From: Rhyacichthys aspro
Taxonomy: Eukaryota > Chordata > Actinopteri > Gobiiformes > Rhyacichthyidae
DNA: 64,000 nucleotides
Assembly: GCA_036850595.1 (NCBI GenBank)
Contig: CM072153.1
Coordinates: 17,316,169 to 17,380,168, forward strand
Direction of reading: 5' to 3'
Part shown: positions 14,001-29,000 of the stretch, one piece after another
Layout: each line of letters opens with the position of its first letter
Numbering within the stretch: the first letter of the stretch is position 1
Translations under genes and position numbers: made by a program
Notes under the pieces: generated by a model
Told to the model about the DNA's origin: nothing
What the model saw: the letters and a program-made list of their open reading frames with translations, nothing else
The model's database searches: none

Positions 14001-17000
14001 TCCATTCATCTTACTTAATATAAAGCCACTGATAACTTTTAATTTCCTTAATGGATAAAAGTCACCGTGCGCTTTTAATAATTGTTTCCAAAGTCCTCTC
14101 TTGCAGGGAACATTTCATAAAACTTACTCAAGATTTAAAATCAAATCAGTCTTTGCTCAAAGCAGCAATATGTTCACAGTGAGGGATTATCTATTACAAG
14201 CAAATTTTAATCTGTGGGTTTTTGTGACTCTGCGGGCAAGAGCTGATACTTGATTTTAAACTAATAAAACAATTCATCAAACAGCAGTAAAATCAATTAA
14301 AAGTGTGGCTTTGTAGATAATCTTTCAAATAAAGGTTTTATATTCAACAGTTATCAAATGTATATCCTTTTCCAACGGCTTGTGTGCAGTGCTCAGAGGA
14401 AAAGCGGTGACACTGCCATAACCTTTCACTGCTCAGCGTGACTCAGTCAGACTCATCAGTCCTCTCCTCAGGGTCCCCAACCTTTTCTCTCCTGTTGCCT
14501 CCTGCAGGTCATGACTTCTGCTCAGAGGGCCACGGCTGTGTGGAGCACTCCGACTGTGTCAACCTGGAGGCGGGAGACTGCTGTGTGTGTAAGGATGGCT
14601 TCCGCCCGCTGCGAGACGATAACGCATACTGTGAAGGTAACCGTTCTCCAGAACAAACGCTGACTTTTACCTACGGTTTATTTACCCTTCAACTGGACTG
14701 GAGGGACTTTGTACAGTGATAAAAGATGTGTATAGGACTCTAGTTTTAAAATCCACTTTGATTCTAACATTGTATCATGCCGTTTAGCTTCATAACAGAA
14801 CTAATGCCATCTAATATTTTCATTCCCACAATATACAGTAAAGATTTCCAAACAAGCACCATTTTCATTTCCATAATGTGAAAAATAACTGCCAGTGTAT
14901 ATAAAACACTGAACATTATGGCTTGGAACACATACCTTTACAGTAAGTGTTGCTCTATATAACGGTTGTCTCGGTTGAGGAAGTCATGGCTGATTTTCTG
15001 CACTATCCAAGATTTTTTTTCCGTCTGAAGGAGAATATCCTCCAAACAGTTGCCTCAGGCCCGAGTTAAAAATGCATTTAAAGTTGAAGGCGTTGTTAAA
15101 CCTAATGGATGAATCTATGATGCACTGTACTTGGATTTCTTCTTTATCAATAAATTACCTTCTGTCATAGTTAAGCTGCCTTCCCATTAGCCATATTTAA
15201 ATATTACATAATTATAAAAAAAAAAGCACATACAGCAAAATAACAAAACTATACAAACTTAGCTAAATACCCACTCTCTGAATTCAAGATAAGTTTTATT
15301 GCATAATCTTTTTAAAGATGGCTATAATCCTCTCATTTTTCCACAGAATAATTGCTTTGCACAGTTCATTATGAAGGATTATTAGTTGCCTTCCCATACT
15401 CTCCATAATTATTTTGTGACATAAAACATGAGGTCATGGCTTCTTTGGTGTTTATTTTGATCTATTTATTTTTTTCCAGGACGGGTTCAAAGTCAGTTCA
15501 GCCATATGTCAAACTTTAGATGTCTTTTGATTATGCTGCTCAACTTTCTCAAGCGAATCTTAGCTATACCTCACTGAAGGTCATTTTAGATCAATAGCAG
15601 AACTATAAAACCTTCCCAGAGTTCAAACGTTCAAGCCTTTAATTGACGGTTTCTGAGCTAAATGCTAAAGCTCCGTTTGACCAGCCACTTCTTGAAAAAA
15701 TGATGACTTGATCATCTGCAATGCTACCCTGCAGTAAAATATGTATAAAACATGTAGTAAACATCGTGTCATAACTGATAGGCCTGTGTTAATGAGCGAA
15801 CGGGGCTTCAAAGATATCCACACACTTGTGCAAATGACCTCGACAGGCGCCCGGCCAATTTACCGCCTCTTGATCTTCCCCTTTCATTGTGTGTGTGTGC
15901 GCGCGTGGTGTTTATAGCATCTGCCTGTGTGTGCGCACCCTCATGGCCTATTTATTTATCTACATTTCACACTCTCTGCTTTATATTTTCTTTCACCTTC
16001 ATCAAGAGTCTAAAATGTTTAAGAGCTTAGGAGGTAACTGGCGGAAGAGAAGTTGTTTCATAAAACATTGTGCAGGTAATTAGAAGTCATAGGGAGGTAA
16101 AATTGCAGCTAATGTCAGTCTTAAATTAATTTCCAGTGGCCTGTGATTCAATAAATGTTTCCCTCATTCACTGTTATTAATTCAGTATTGGAATAATGTC
16201 ATTTCTAAGACCTAATTTTATTAATTTCTTCTGTTCATCCTTAAGAGGTCACATCCAGGAACAAACTCCCTGCCAGTGTGGCCTTTGTGTGAATAAAGTG
16301 TATTCATGCAAAGGGCACACAAATAGTATACAGCTCAGTATGTATCTAAACCATACAGGAACATGCTGACATACTTCACGTAGTTGAATACAGAAATTTG
16401 TCACAGCAGTTTCCTGAAAGGCACAGATGTTTTGGTAAATGCAAAGAAAGCCTATGATTTCACATAAACGGGAATAGTTCCACTGTGCACCTGGTCCTTG
16501 TGCTTTTATCTAAACCCTCAGACTTTGACCTGTTTCTGACCCAGGCACCATTCTCCTTGAAATTGTGCGACAGAGACAATATATTTATTCTCGCTTAAAA
16601 GCAACACAGACCTTTGAGTGCTCCCCAAACAACTAAGACAGGGCACTTTCTTTCATCGACTGCTTGAAAACAATCCATTCCCCTCCATATGAAACGCTGT
16701 TAAAAGTATTTAGGTATGCCATCACACATTATAAATAAAGTGCATATCTGACATAAAAATACCTGACTTTATAAGAATTGAATAAATGTGGGAAATTGAA
16801 GTTTTTAAATAACTGCAAAAACAAATCAAAAAGGCATTGTGTTTTGCTTTGATACAAAATATGTCTTGACCAGCAGTTCATTTTGTGTAAAAGCTGTAGA
16901 CCAAGCCCATCACTGTTACTAGTGTACATAAAGAACAAGTACACAGACTTTCCTTCAACACGACACTTCAGACCCACGCTATTCATCTCGAGAACAGCCT

Positions 17001-20000
17001 GACTCGCTGAAATTGGATGGCACTGTTTGTAGTGAGTGTTTGCATCAGAGGCTCCACAGAGAAACCAGAAATTGAGTCAATTTGCTGATGGAGTTCTATC
17101 AAAGGCGATTGATTTTTTTTTCATGCTTTTGTAGCTGGTTTGCTACATCATGGTGAGCACAGTGTGGACAATACAACAACTGTTTGGTCCAGACATTAAT
17201 GATTCTACACTGATGTAAGAAGGTTTGGTTTTGTGTATGAAAAACACCCATCTTATATTTGCAAAGATGAGAGAAACCAATGTGTGAGATGAAATGAGAA
17301 GTCGAAGTTGGAGGCAATTTTGGGTTATTGAACACAGCAGGGACATCCAGAAACGACACGCACTCAAGTATGGCTGGACAGTCTCTAGCTCTTTAAAACA
17401 CTGCTAGGCCAGAGATGAGCTCAAAATAGCAGATGAGATCATTTTTGTGTAAATGTTTCATAGGACCAGCCGTTGCAAAACACAGGGGATGCTAGTCTTG
17501 TGTGAGAGCAGGTGTGTGCGCTTTAGTCCTCGCTGTAGTCTGGCTTTCTCTGTATCCATCGTGCCTTTAAAAGGGAATTAGTCCGAGGCCCAAGCAGCAG
17601 ACAGGTGACAGACTATGACTGTCTCCTAATTGAACAATCACTGTAAAAACATGTCGAGATTATACCATTATTCATCTGGGTACTTTAGACGACTACCGGG
17701 TGAGAGAAATCTTCTATTGTTGTCTCGTTTTGAAATGCCCTACTTTACAAATTCTCTGCAAGGATTTCTCCTCAAATTAAAGGCTGCTCGGGTTTTGTAT
17801 CATGCATCTGGGAAATATGGAATACAAAATAATATTCTTGGTAAACCCTGGAAATCGAAAGAGACAGGATTTTACTCTGAATTGTAATATAATACCGTTT
17901 CAGGGGTTTAAAAGCTTTTATTCCTGTTCCTTATGATAAATAATTTCCTCCCAAGTAAATACTTTTGAACATTTTCAAGTTTTGACCACAACCACAGTCA
18001 GAAATACTTTGTCCCACTTTCTGGAGGGTCCACTCCTAAAAAAGCTTCCCAGTCCATAATCTGTTACCTCAAGAGACTAACACACTGACATGATGCACTC
18101 AGTTAATGCACAAATAATTAATGTCGACATAGACTAAGTGAAGTAACGATGCTTGTTATGTTCTTTACAGGTCACATACATCATTAATGTTTGAACACAA
18201 ATGGCAATAACTTAAGCTACTGTAAATTTGAGGGCTTTGAAATAAAGCTTAAACAATGCATAAACCTAAAACCTAAAAAAAAAAACTACTTTTCTGCCCA
18301 CAGCGCTGGTTGGACACATTCTACTGTAAATTCAGATAAAGTGGCAGGATGTTTCAAAATAAATCACTGTAAAAGCTGTAAAATCAACATGCCTCTGTAT
18401 CCTGTTTTTGATTTGTAAATTTTAAAGAACTTAAAGAACTCAATTTTTAAGTACTTGTACTTTGTCTGGAAAGAAAGTGATATCAGGACACACTTAATGC
18501 CAAAAATGAAAACAAGATCAATTTTAATATTGAGTTGTGAACACAGGGCTTGGGCTTAAACTGAGTCGGCTAATAACACTAACAAGCTAAAAACAAACAA
18601 ACACAAGATGTATAATACAATAAATAATAATATAGACAAAGGCATTAATACTTTCTTTGGCAATGGCAAGCAGCAAAAAGCAAAACAAAACAACCATTAG
18701 TGAACAGTGCAACAAGATCGTACCTTGATGTACGGATGGAACATTTTAGTGATGAATTATAACCATTATAAAACCAAGGCTGCTCTGACTCTGAGAGAAA
18801 AAGGTTATATCGCATTGCTTCCAGCCTGAGCGATGATTGTGTGTGTGCTCATGTGCTCATATGTAGCTCAGACCAATCCGATTGCTCTGAATGTCAGCAG
18901 GCTAATTGGCACTGACTGAAGTGCGCGGCCCGTTGGAAAACCCAATCAGCGCCTGAGTGAGCTCTGTGCCTCTGAGCTTCCCACCTGCTCACACATACAC
19001 ACACACACCAACACAACCACACTGTGTTTACACACACCTCACCTCTGACCCCGCTGAAATGTCACCCAAAACAGACAATCCCCTGTCGTCCAGGCAGCCC
19101 TTCAGTGTAAATAACAGTATCTCACAGCACAGCAATAGCCACGAATTCCACATAAACCAGTTCCTTCTGGATCTTTTCCAGGTGGACAAGCAGGCATTTA
19201 CAATATATTTGATTCAAAACAAATCCAATGTGAATGCACTGAAATTATTCTGTATATGGTACAGTATATGTGGGCATGAGATGCATTGGTTAAACGACTA
19301 AAATCACATCAATTAACATCGGTCTCCACCCTCAAGCGATATGAGCCAATAACATTCATTGAACTTAATCAAGCATTAACATAATACAAAAACAGCTAAG
19401 TATAAGACCACCTCACAAACAACTACATCAGCTCCGTTATTATCACTGTCTCTGAGTGTTAGCTACAGAGGCTTTTAGTGACTACTGCGTAAAATAACAT
19501 TAAAAATAAATGAAATGAGTTTAGCGGTGAATCTAATGTTTGTCTGAGTGAACAAAGTGGGCGGGGCTTGGCAAAAGGTCACTTTGGACTTTAAAGTAGA
19601 AATATCTATTATCTTCCTTTGAACCTAGCAATTGCTGCCACTGCCTTAATGCATTATAATAACATTTTAAATAACAATTAGTAATCACCACATTATCCAG
19701 AATTTGTTCATATAGACATGATCTAATATATGGGATAAAACCTGAAAAAGCTCTTATATTTGACAGTATGCACTATACCGAGCTGGTAAATTGTGTCTGC
19801 CAAGTGTATCCAGCACTGGTGTCTTGTAAAGCACCCAATAATGAATAGAAAATGCTGAGGAGTAGTTAATAGACAAGAACATCTGATCTTTTCCTTTAGT
19901 GTACATGCTGTATGTGGTCTCTGATCTCCACGTCTGTCTGTTATGAAGTTCTGATAGCTGCTCCCTGTAATGAGCGTTTAGACGTCAGGCCTACAAGCTG

Positions 20001-23000
20001 CACTCACAGTCACACAGTAACGAGTGATGGATGATGATGCTCCATCGACGTACGTGCGCTGAAAACCTTTCCCTGATTAATGGGAGTTGTGATGGAGAGC
20101 ACAGCACCACTTATAGCCGCATAAACAATTGGTCATCACTTCAATCATAGCCAATCAAAGTCTCCTAAGTGTCATGTACATAAAAAAAGCTCTTCCTAAA
20201 AGAAATGTCCAGAATTGTAGTCCATGAAGTTCCACTAACAAATTAAAAACAATACATACATCTCTCAAAGGCCAGCTCACATGCCTCTGAATTTTTCCTC
20301 ATTGACATTTGATATTGTTCATTGTTCTCAGTCAGGTAGCAGGCTTTACTGTTTACAGTGATTGATGGCTGTAAGTGTTTGGTATTTAGACAATGGCTGC
20401 GCTACTTTCACAATGCAGTGTTTGACTGGTGTGCTTCCTAATGGGAGTCTTTCCACTCAGTCATCCTAATTGACAGACCTGCTCTGGTCGTTTTGAGGCA
20501 ATTTATTCAGGAGTGGTTGCCTAATTTGGTAAACTGAAATAATATACTCCCTTTAACTCCATAAAATGTGGCACTGCAGCTTGATTTCATAATAGCTCAA
20601 AAAATAAACTATGAGCTGCTTTCTATCTTTTCATAAAGAATCTCATATTGCGTCCTTTCACATTTTAAAGCAGGTTTAATGAGGGCAATCATTAAAAATG
20701 TTTATCTGTGAGCGAGAATGATTGGAAATTGGAGTTAGTTTTTAGGATTTAGTAAACAATAAATGAATGGGTAACATTGATTTTAGAAAAACTTCTTATC
20801 CCATCCTACTTCTTGGTTCCAAGAGCCACAAAAAATCAACATTCCCTGCTCCTTTCTCTCCTTTGATGGGGTTTCTTTGCTGATTGGGACACTTTTAACC
20901 AGAAGGAACACACTTTGTGCCTAACGACTATATCTGACCATTTAAGAACTGGCTACTGAGTCATATTGGCAAACCCTGTCTCACTGCAGTTTGATGAAAA
21001 CCATCTGCTCGTAAGTGGGCTGGTGAGGGATGGGACGGATGAGAAAATGAGAAAACATGAGAAAATGAAATGAAGTTTGTTGAGTGGCACAGATCCTTTG
21101 AGTGACAAAGTCACATTATAATGGCTAAACAATGGGCCACAGCACAAAACTGCTGGTGTTAGTCTTCAGTGGGCCATACAGATAAAATGGTGAACTGATA
21201 ACATCTTTGGGACAAACAATTCTAAGCCACATACTTGACTGTATTTTTATTTTAAAAATAACCAAATATCTTGTATTGTTGGGTCTGGTTTTGTTACACT
21301 TTGTGTTGAAGCAGTGTTAGTGGCTCAAAACCCAGATGTAGCAATTTTTGAAGAGTCATGAATTAAAGTTAATTAAATGTAGTGTATTTATCATTCATGC
21401 AAATACAAAAGCCGGGTTCTCACTCACATTAAATTTAAAACATCAATTAATAAATCACTTGATATTGTTCAATGAGGAGAGCTGTGTGAATACATCCAAG
21501 GGGCTTTTAAGTGCTAATCAAGACATAGTATCCACTATTCTACGCTATGAGCATGATTAATTCACATTTTATGCAGGAATGCATAAAAAGTGCAGCCATC
21601 CTGAGCTGTCCATTGTGGTGTGGCAGCCGATTGACCCCAAGCACTCAATTTAGCGATAAAAGCTGCTGCCGACTCTTGGCCAGGCTTCTTGGCTTGGCGT
21701 GTCACGTGTGTCCATCTGACAGGCCAATCAAGAAAATGGAGTGCGCTAATGGAGATGGAGATCGCCGGCTTTCCCGCAGTGGCCCTCATCATCTCACCTC
21801 CTCACATATTGTTTTACTGAACGTAACTGCTGTCAGCAGGAGAGGGATGGATGATGTCTTACAGTTAATAGGCTCTAAATCAGCACCGCTGCCAGAAACA
21901 GCCAATCAGAAAGAAGCACAGCTGTCACCTCAGCCCTGTGTTCAAGGTTAGCCTCGACTTTGAGGACAACACAGCTGGAAATTGTTTTACAACATCTTGA
22001 AAGTTACTGAATACTTTTTTCCATAACTTAAAATGCTTTGGTCAGTTTTCTGCAGATGTGGGTTGTATTATATAAATATTATAGGTAAGGCAAGGCAAGT
22101 TTATTCATATATTATATTTTTTTTATTATTTTACTTTTGGAGACATTTTCATATACATGGCTATTTCAGACTAATTCTAATTATGCAAAAGTAACTCAGT
22201 GCTTTGAGTCTATGATTTAAATACTTTGTTACTCTTAGTCATGCACTTTTGAGAGAAATGCTTTTACTTTTATTTTAAGAAAACGGCTCTCATGCTCAAA
22301 TACTGTTCTGGGGTCTGCTACTTCTGGTTATTTGACTCTTACATTTTCCAGAACCAGGTGCTCTTTCAACATCTCTATATGTTTTATCCACTTTCTTTTC
22401 TCTACACCTTCATCTGTCCTCGAGCTGTATCTCTCCGTCAGTATCTCCGTCATTCGCCCTCTCTCCATCTGTTACACCCCCTGTTCTCTCTCTATCTGGG
22501 GCTATAGTACAGCTTGTCGTGACTCTGTCTTTGTCTGAAATCCAGTTCTTTTCTCTACCTGCCCTGCTGTTTGCCCTTCCTTCACTGTGAATCTCTGTTT
22601 GCCTCTGTCTCTCAAAGCCAGTCACTGGGTTTAATTAGCCTCCATTCATTTAGTGAAGGACACATGTACTTTCATAGGTGGGCGCTGATTGTCTGGCGGT
22701 TTCATTTATCTGCCAGGCTTTTCAATAGCTGGCGGCGGCAAGTATTGATGGAGCTGTGAGAGAAAGAAGACTAGAGAAATGTGAATGCCAGAGTTGTACG
22801 CAGATGCTGAGTTCTTAGTTCGTGGGACGGTGGGTGTTGCTGTATGTCCCAAGGACATGTGAGCCGAATGAATGCCAATGCACAACTATTGAAATTCAAT
22901 TTCAAGTGCTCTTTGCAAAAGCATCTGGCACAGAACAGATTCAGAGGTGAATGTCCTCATACGCTTGTGCGGCGCCTGAATACAGTGAATGAATAATAAA

Positions 23001-26000
23001 TTGGTAATGTCAAGGACTATGGGACTTGTCGCTCAAAGAGTGCCTATATTTGACCTGATCTATCAAGAGGAACAAGGCTCTCAAGCTCATTACACATCCG
23101 GGTTTGTTCCCTTTCGCTTTTAGTTTGCATCCAGTTTCATCCAGTTGCATCACATTATCAAGATTATTTTGTTTACTCTGGCAGTGTTGTGCATCTCCTG
23201 TCTGATGCAGTTAAAAAACCCAGGAATAGCTGTTGCTAGGGTAACGGTTAATATGGAGCCAAATATGGAATCGTGACAGCGAGAGACAAATACAAAGACA
23301 GACAAATACATTACATTCTTAAAGCCGCACGTGCCAAGCTCTAATTATTAGGAAGCTGCAAGCCTCCAAAATAAACTGTCGGAGACACAAGCTCAATATG
23401 CTGCTAGTTCAGCGTGTGCTCATATCTACATGGCACAATGTGGTGGCTGCCAGTGACTTTCAGAAGACTGTATTACAAACAAGAGCCGAATTAATGTTTA
23501 GTTAGTTAGGCACAGACAACATGGTTAGGGTTAGAAAAGGTCTTTGGTGAAAAAACTGAGAAGAATTGTAAAAGTTTGGCTCTAGTTACACATAAATATT
23601 ATCATAAAGATGTTAAATAAAAAAGGTAGAGCGTATCTTAAAGGATCTCGCATTCTTGTACTTCCTGTCTAGCAGCAAAAGCCCCAAAATATATATAGTT
23701 CTGTCCATAAATAATATAGCTCACTTAAACAAAAATGTCAAATCAGAGAGATAGTGAGATGCATACTAGTTGTATCTCGTACATAGCAACTACACTAAAC
23801 CCAGGCTAAATTAGGAGCAAACAGACTGTACGCAACAGCCGGAGAAATCCACCTACATGAAGAGCTGCGACACTTGAGTATTATACACAAAAATCACATT
23901 TCAAAGGTGATACTGAAAGCGACTAGTAGTAAAAAAAACAAAAAAACATAGCGGACCACTACTCTATGCTGAATGCTTTACTTTTAATAGCTTATAAATC
24001 GAGTGCTGAAAACTTCAATGACCACCTCCCATGGATTCCCCTGAATTTCGACCCCTGTCAACCACTGATGAAGACAAATAGCTCTTTTCCACTGACTCCG
24101 CTGTAGGATCCTACCAACTGGGACAGAGCGTACACTTCACCAACTTCTAAGAGGTCGCCTAAAATAAGCTGCTCTATACGGTGCATATAACAGTCAAAAA
24201 GTTCCGTTTTCTACTAAAAGATTCAATCAGCAGTGTCTTCGTGTTCAGTCAGCATCCCTAATGAAACATTAATGAAAACCAGAGTCAATTATGTCCTGCT
24301 CTCACATCTTTGATGAATTGTGGAAGCTTCTAAACATTGACATGAACTTTGTGCGGTATCAGACAAGACAACAAGGAAGCTGGGTCAATTCATTTAATTA
24401 AACAGCGAGCAGGAAATGTTATATTACACTGTGAACTGGTGCTTAGACAAATATTCACAATTGTGTTTGTGAATCTTATTAACAAGTAGAATGTCTTTAC
24501 TGCACATTGTACTTTTGTTTGGGCAGTGTTGACCCGCGTTTCTTGTTTCAGAATAAAAACTTGAACAAGTGGTCAAAATTGTTTTCTGTGTTTTTATATT
24601 ATACCCATAGCCGTTGCTTACTATTTTTTTTAGATCAAATAAACAGATTAAAGCCAACAGTCCCAGTATCTGAACAGTGAGTCCAGAGTTGCCACAGCAG
24701 TTGTAAACTCCCACTCTTTTCTCAGTAGAGCTGGATTGCACATGTGGCACGCTTCACAGTTCTTTCACACATTCAAGATCATTTTAAAACATTCTTAAAA
24801 AGTTTCACAAAATTTGAATGAATAAAAATCCAAATTCATACGAGTCCATTAATTATAATAAAAAGCATGCATTTCTTTCTTAAGTAATGATAATGTGTGT
24901 AATCACTCTGCAGATATTCCCCATTTTGGAGCATTGATGATGGCAGTCCGACGTGCTAAGTGCTCAATTAGCCATAGCATATTACTCCGATCGTTTTTAA
25001 TTTCTCAGACCATTCAGTGTGTCCTTCTGTGTTTATTGCAACATTAGCTTCAATTCATTGCCTGTCTGTGTTTGCCATTCCTCTCACAAGCCAAGATCTG
25101 TAATATTGCTTGACTTATTCATTTTCTTACCCATCTCACTCCTTGCTCTTATCCCACCTTCTCTTTAGATATTGACGAGTGCGCTGAGGGGAAGCACTAC
25201 TGCAGGGAGAATACCATGTGCGTTAACACCCCCGGCTCCTTCATGTGCATCTGCCATACGGGCTACATCAGGATTGATGACTACTCCTGCACAGGTGAGC
25301 TCCTCAGGCTGGATCTAGAGGGAAAATCTGCTGCAGACATAGAGTTTATAGTGTGTATAGCTCTGAGAATTTCAGATTCTTCCAGCGGTTCATTTCATTA
25401 TGTCTATAGAGAAATAAAAAGGGCAAAAGCTGTTTTCACTGCATTCTGTCCTGTTAACACAAGCTTTAAAGGGCCAGCTTTGATTATTGGCCACAATATC
25501 AATTAGTATCTTTGTCACTGATGCTATGAGACTATCTAAGAAGAGGAACTAACCTGACACTTTCCTGAACACAAGAGACTCATGTCACTGTAGTCTGGAT
25601 CAGTCTATAATGATAGACCAGTCTGTAACACTTTACTGTAATAGCAAGGTTCGCCAAAGTGTGGAACAAAGAGAAGGAAAAAAAGATGGTTCCTTAAATA
25701 TATTGTTTATGGTTTTCTTGCTCATATTTACCTTAAGTTATAGTTCAAGCTGTCTTCAATAATTAAAAACATTCAGGTTTCAGCTAGAGGTTGCACTCCT
25801 TAGTTATTTGCTACTTCTGCTACTGTCATTAATATAATAATAAATATTGCTCTTCATTTATATTGTGTAGAGGCAAGTGCAAATGTGTGCCTTCCATAAA
25901 AATACTGTTTTCTAATTTGCTCATTTCAGCTTTATGTTATTGTTGTTTAAATATTAATGCTAGGATAGGTAAAAAAAAAAACAAAACATGTTTTATGAAC

Positions 26001-29000
26001 CATACAGTGTTAGGGCAACGTTTTTCATCAAGCCTTTGTTACTTGGCAACAGTCATTTCGACAAACACATTCTCAGTTTTTCCAGTCGGCATCATGTACA
26101 TAAAGTTTTGTTCCTTACACTATGCAAGTTCAGAATTGGGACTTGTACAGCACAAAAACTGGATGACTTTGAGGCTGATCTATTGTGTTTTGGAAACAGA
26201 GCAAGGCACTAAAAGCTGAAGCCAAAAAGTTAAAAGACCAGTTTATTATCACTTGACAAGTAAAATGGCCCAGCTTTGTAAGCTTCCTTTGCATTTTTGG
26301 TTTGCTTTATTTCAGAATGAGTTGACAAACCCTACGATTACTCATGGTCTGTTTACTTAATATGCATTATTTGAGATAACTGTCAATGTGATTTGCTCCT
26401 ATTGGTTTTGCTCTGATTAAAATAAAACGCACGCTTGCACCGATCAATACGAGCCTTGCTGCTTCGACATTCAGCTGTAGCAGCCGACAGCAGAGGAACG
26501 GCTCCTGTCAGATCCATTTTGGGTTGTTTGTATTGTTCATATTACAAAGCATATTTCTCCCTGATTAATCCCATTTAAATGTGCTAGGATCCTTCAGTGT
26601 AAAGCTGCATATTGTGTTGGTGATTTCATACTGGCTAAAGCCATTCAAAGCACTTTCTCATTGTTGGGTTGAAAACTTAATCCTTTGTTGAAACTTTAAC
26701 AAAAGAAATATAGATTAACATCAAATCTCAGTGGAATGAGTCTCTGGACGCTGCTTTGTTCGAGTCTGCATCTGCTGTGTGAATTCACTTGGGTGTGTGT
26801 GATAAAGAGACAGAGAGTCACTGAGAACCTGAGAAACAGCGAGCGGAGGCAGCAGACCCATTTGTTCCTGATCAAACCAAAGTCAGTTTCAAAAGCAGAC
26901 CAAATCAATCTCAAAAAGTCTGCAGATGATTGGCTCTTTGTTCTCTGCCTGTGTTCACTCTGTCTAGCCCTCTCTGTGAAGAGCTTCCACCAACAGAGTT
27001 TTTTTTGTAACATTAGTGGGGATGAATCAGATAGAAAGGCACACCATACAGTCACTTAGATTAGCTCTTTTTCACATATAAAATAGATTTTTAGAATTTC
27101 ACTGCATGCTTTAGGTTTGGTCACTTAAATAGTCTGTCTAATGAAGTCAACATTTACATTCATGGTATACTAATGTAGTTTGGCATCTGGACGTGGTTTT
27201 AAATGTAAGGTGTTTCATTCTTTACTGAAAGGGGTGTCCTTATTCAGAAAAAAACCCCAAAAACATGGTAACTATTCCTATTTAATACTTGAATATTTGT
27301 TGGTGTAATCATTTGCAGTGGAGAGATAACTTTATAAAGGTTTGATCCAGATCTGACCCAGTGTTGCAAATTATCAATAATAATTTGATAAACCCAGCTT
27401 CTTTTATTTCTAGCTACTAATGCATAAAGAGACAGGGCTATTAAAATATGAAAGGCAAAGGACTAAAGCATGCACAGGCTGTGCAGCAAGACAACAGCGG
27501 AGCTCTTATGGCCAAACAAACTTGGTCAAGGTAAATTACTTCATTTAGTGCTTTTATTTTTGCTATTCCCCAGTATCCGCAGTAAAAACTTTATTAACAT
27601 TTCCACTGTGGTTGTTTTCTCTGAAATCATGTTTAATCACAAGTGATAGAGTGAGATTTCTCAGTCTAGACTGAATGTTAACTGGTCTGTGCACTAAACA
27701 ATCAAAACAATTTTTATTATTATGGTGGGGTCTCAAACATCTAAAACCAGTTTTATGTGGTTGCCAGGCTTAAGTCCAAGTTAATAATTGTTGAAGAGAC
27801 CTCTATACAATGTTTACAGAAGTGATGTAGTTTCCATAGAGGCAGATCCAGGGCCACATACAGAGTCAAACAAATGTTGAAATGAGAGTGAGTAATCCTT
27901 CAGTGTAATCTCTCTGTCCTCCATCATAAAGAGCCCTGTGTTATTTCTCACTGATGACTGACAGACCTTCCACAGCTCTCACCAGTTGTTTGTTTCTTGT
28001 GAAACACGATGCTAAGTAGCTCCCAGCGTGCATCATCTCAGACGCCTAGGCGATGGGCTGCGTTTCCTCTGTGTCTGTAATTAAAAAAGCAATTTGCACC
28101 AATGCAAACGAACGCAGCGGTAGCAGAGCGAAGGGGCTGACTGCTGTGTACTGGAGACGCAGACGGATTTAGGCCTGCAGCCTTCCTGCCGAGTCATTGG
28201 AGATTGAATTATAGCTGTAAGACATAGAAACAGAATGCGCGCCCTGTGAAAACTTCTATTTCCTGCTCCATCTGGCCCCCCTGTAGAGTTTCACTCTTCC
28301 TCTGTCAAAAATCTCCAATAATATTGTAAAGTTAGGGATAGTGACTTTTATAAGCTCAGAGCTAAAAAGTTGACATTGAGGAAAGAATATTCTAGGGAAT
28401 AGCAATAGCTTATTCATCTATTTACTTATTGAATTATTGAGTTGTTGAGATTTAGGGGAAGAAAACAGACACAAAGAGAGTACACGCATTAGGAATAAGG
28501 CGGTCATGTCTACACGCTGATTTGTTGGTGAGAATGTTTTAGTCAGAGCCAGACATTCCTTTGGTCAAGCAATTTTAAAAAATACAAGATACCCGTATTT
28601 ACACTGTTCTCCAATTGGTTGACCAGCCCAATTGTGAAAGTTGAGGAAAAAAAAGACATACTGACAAGAGCAGAACATGGCTCTGGACTAAATAGTATCT
28701 CAAATATACAGTAGATTATCTTTTGCCATCTCAATATCAACATACACCATCTGCATGTAGCATAAGACTAATTGAACTGCAGTAATTGTCAAAGTATTCA
28801 ATCGTCCACATACTTATTGTCTCGAGAGTCTAAATTGTACTCTTGCATAAAACCTAACACAGAAAAAAGAAAAATCACATTTGCAATATTCCAGAACAAT
28901 ATTGCACATGGCTCAGTTTCTAATATTGTGCAGCTCAAGTGTCTTACTGTAGCTTACACAACTTCACGTGTTTTCTTTAATCTATTGAGCTCCAGGCAAG

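Larger units (their letters stand above)
14637..25168 (+). other. nell2: nell2 large intron (10.5 kb)
   Basis: GT-AG intron (gtaacc...ctctttag). It contains a CA microsatellite at 18990-19022, a GT/GC run near 15886-15905, and a short fragment of a widespread fish repeat at 22087-22110. From about 21590 to 21950 there is a GC-richer block that looks like conserved regulatory DNA. Frames of up to 134 codons occur, but none shows domains or splice context. No other gene is seen. Confidence 0.8.

Noticed and set aside
21547..21951. 134-codon + strand open frame in the EGF1-EGF2 intron
   Set aside because: No domain, no signal peptide, no splice sites fitting nell2. Probably chance in a GC-richer non-coding block.
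24080..24225. TTTTCCACTG ... TTTTCTACTAAAAG stretch that could be a MITE
   Set aside because: The ends do not pair as inverted repeats and no target duplication is visible.
26696..27059. Opposed frames of 119 (minus) and 107 (plus) codons
   Set aside because: They overlap almost completely in opposite senses and neither resembles a protein family.
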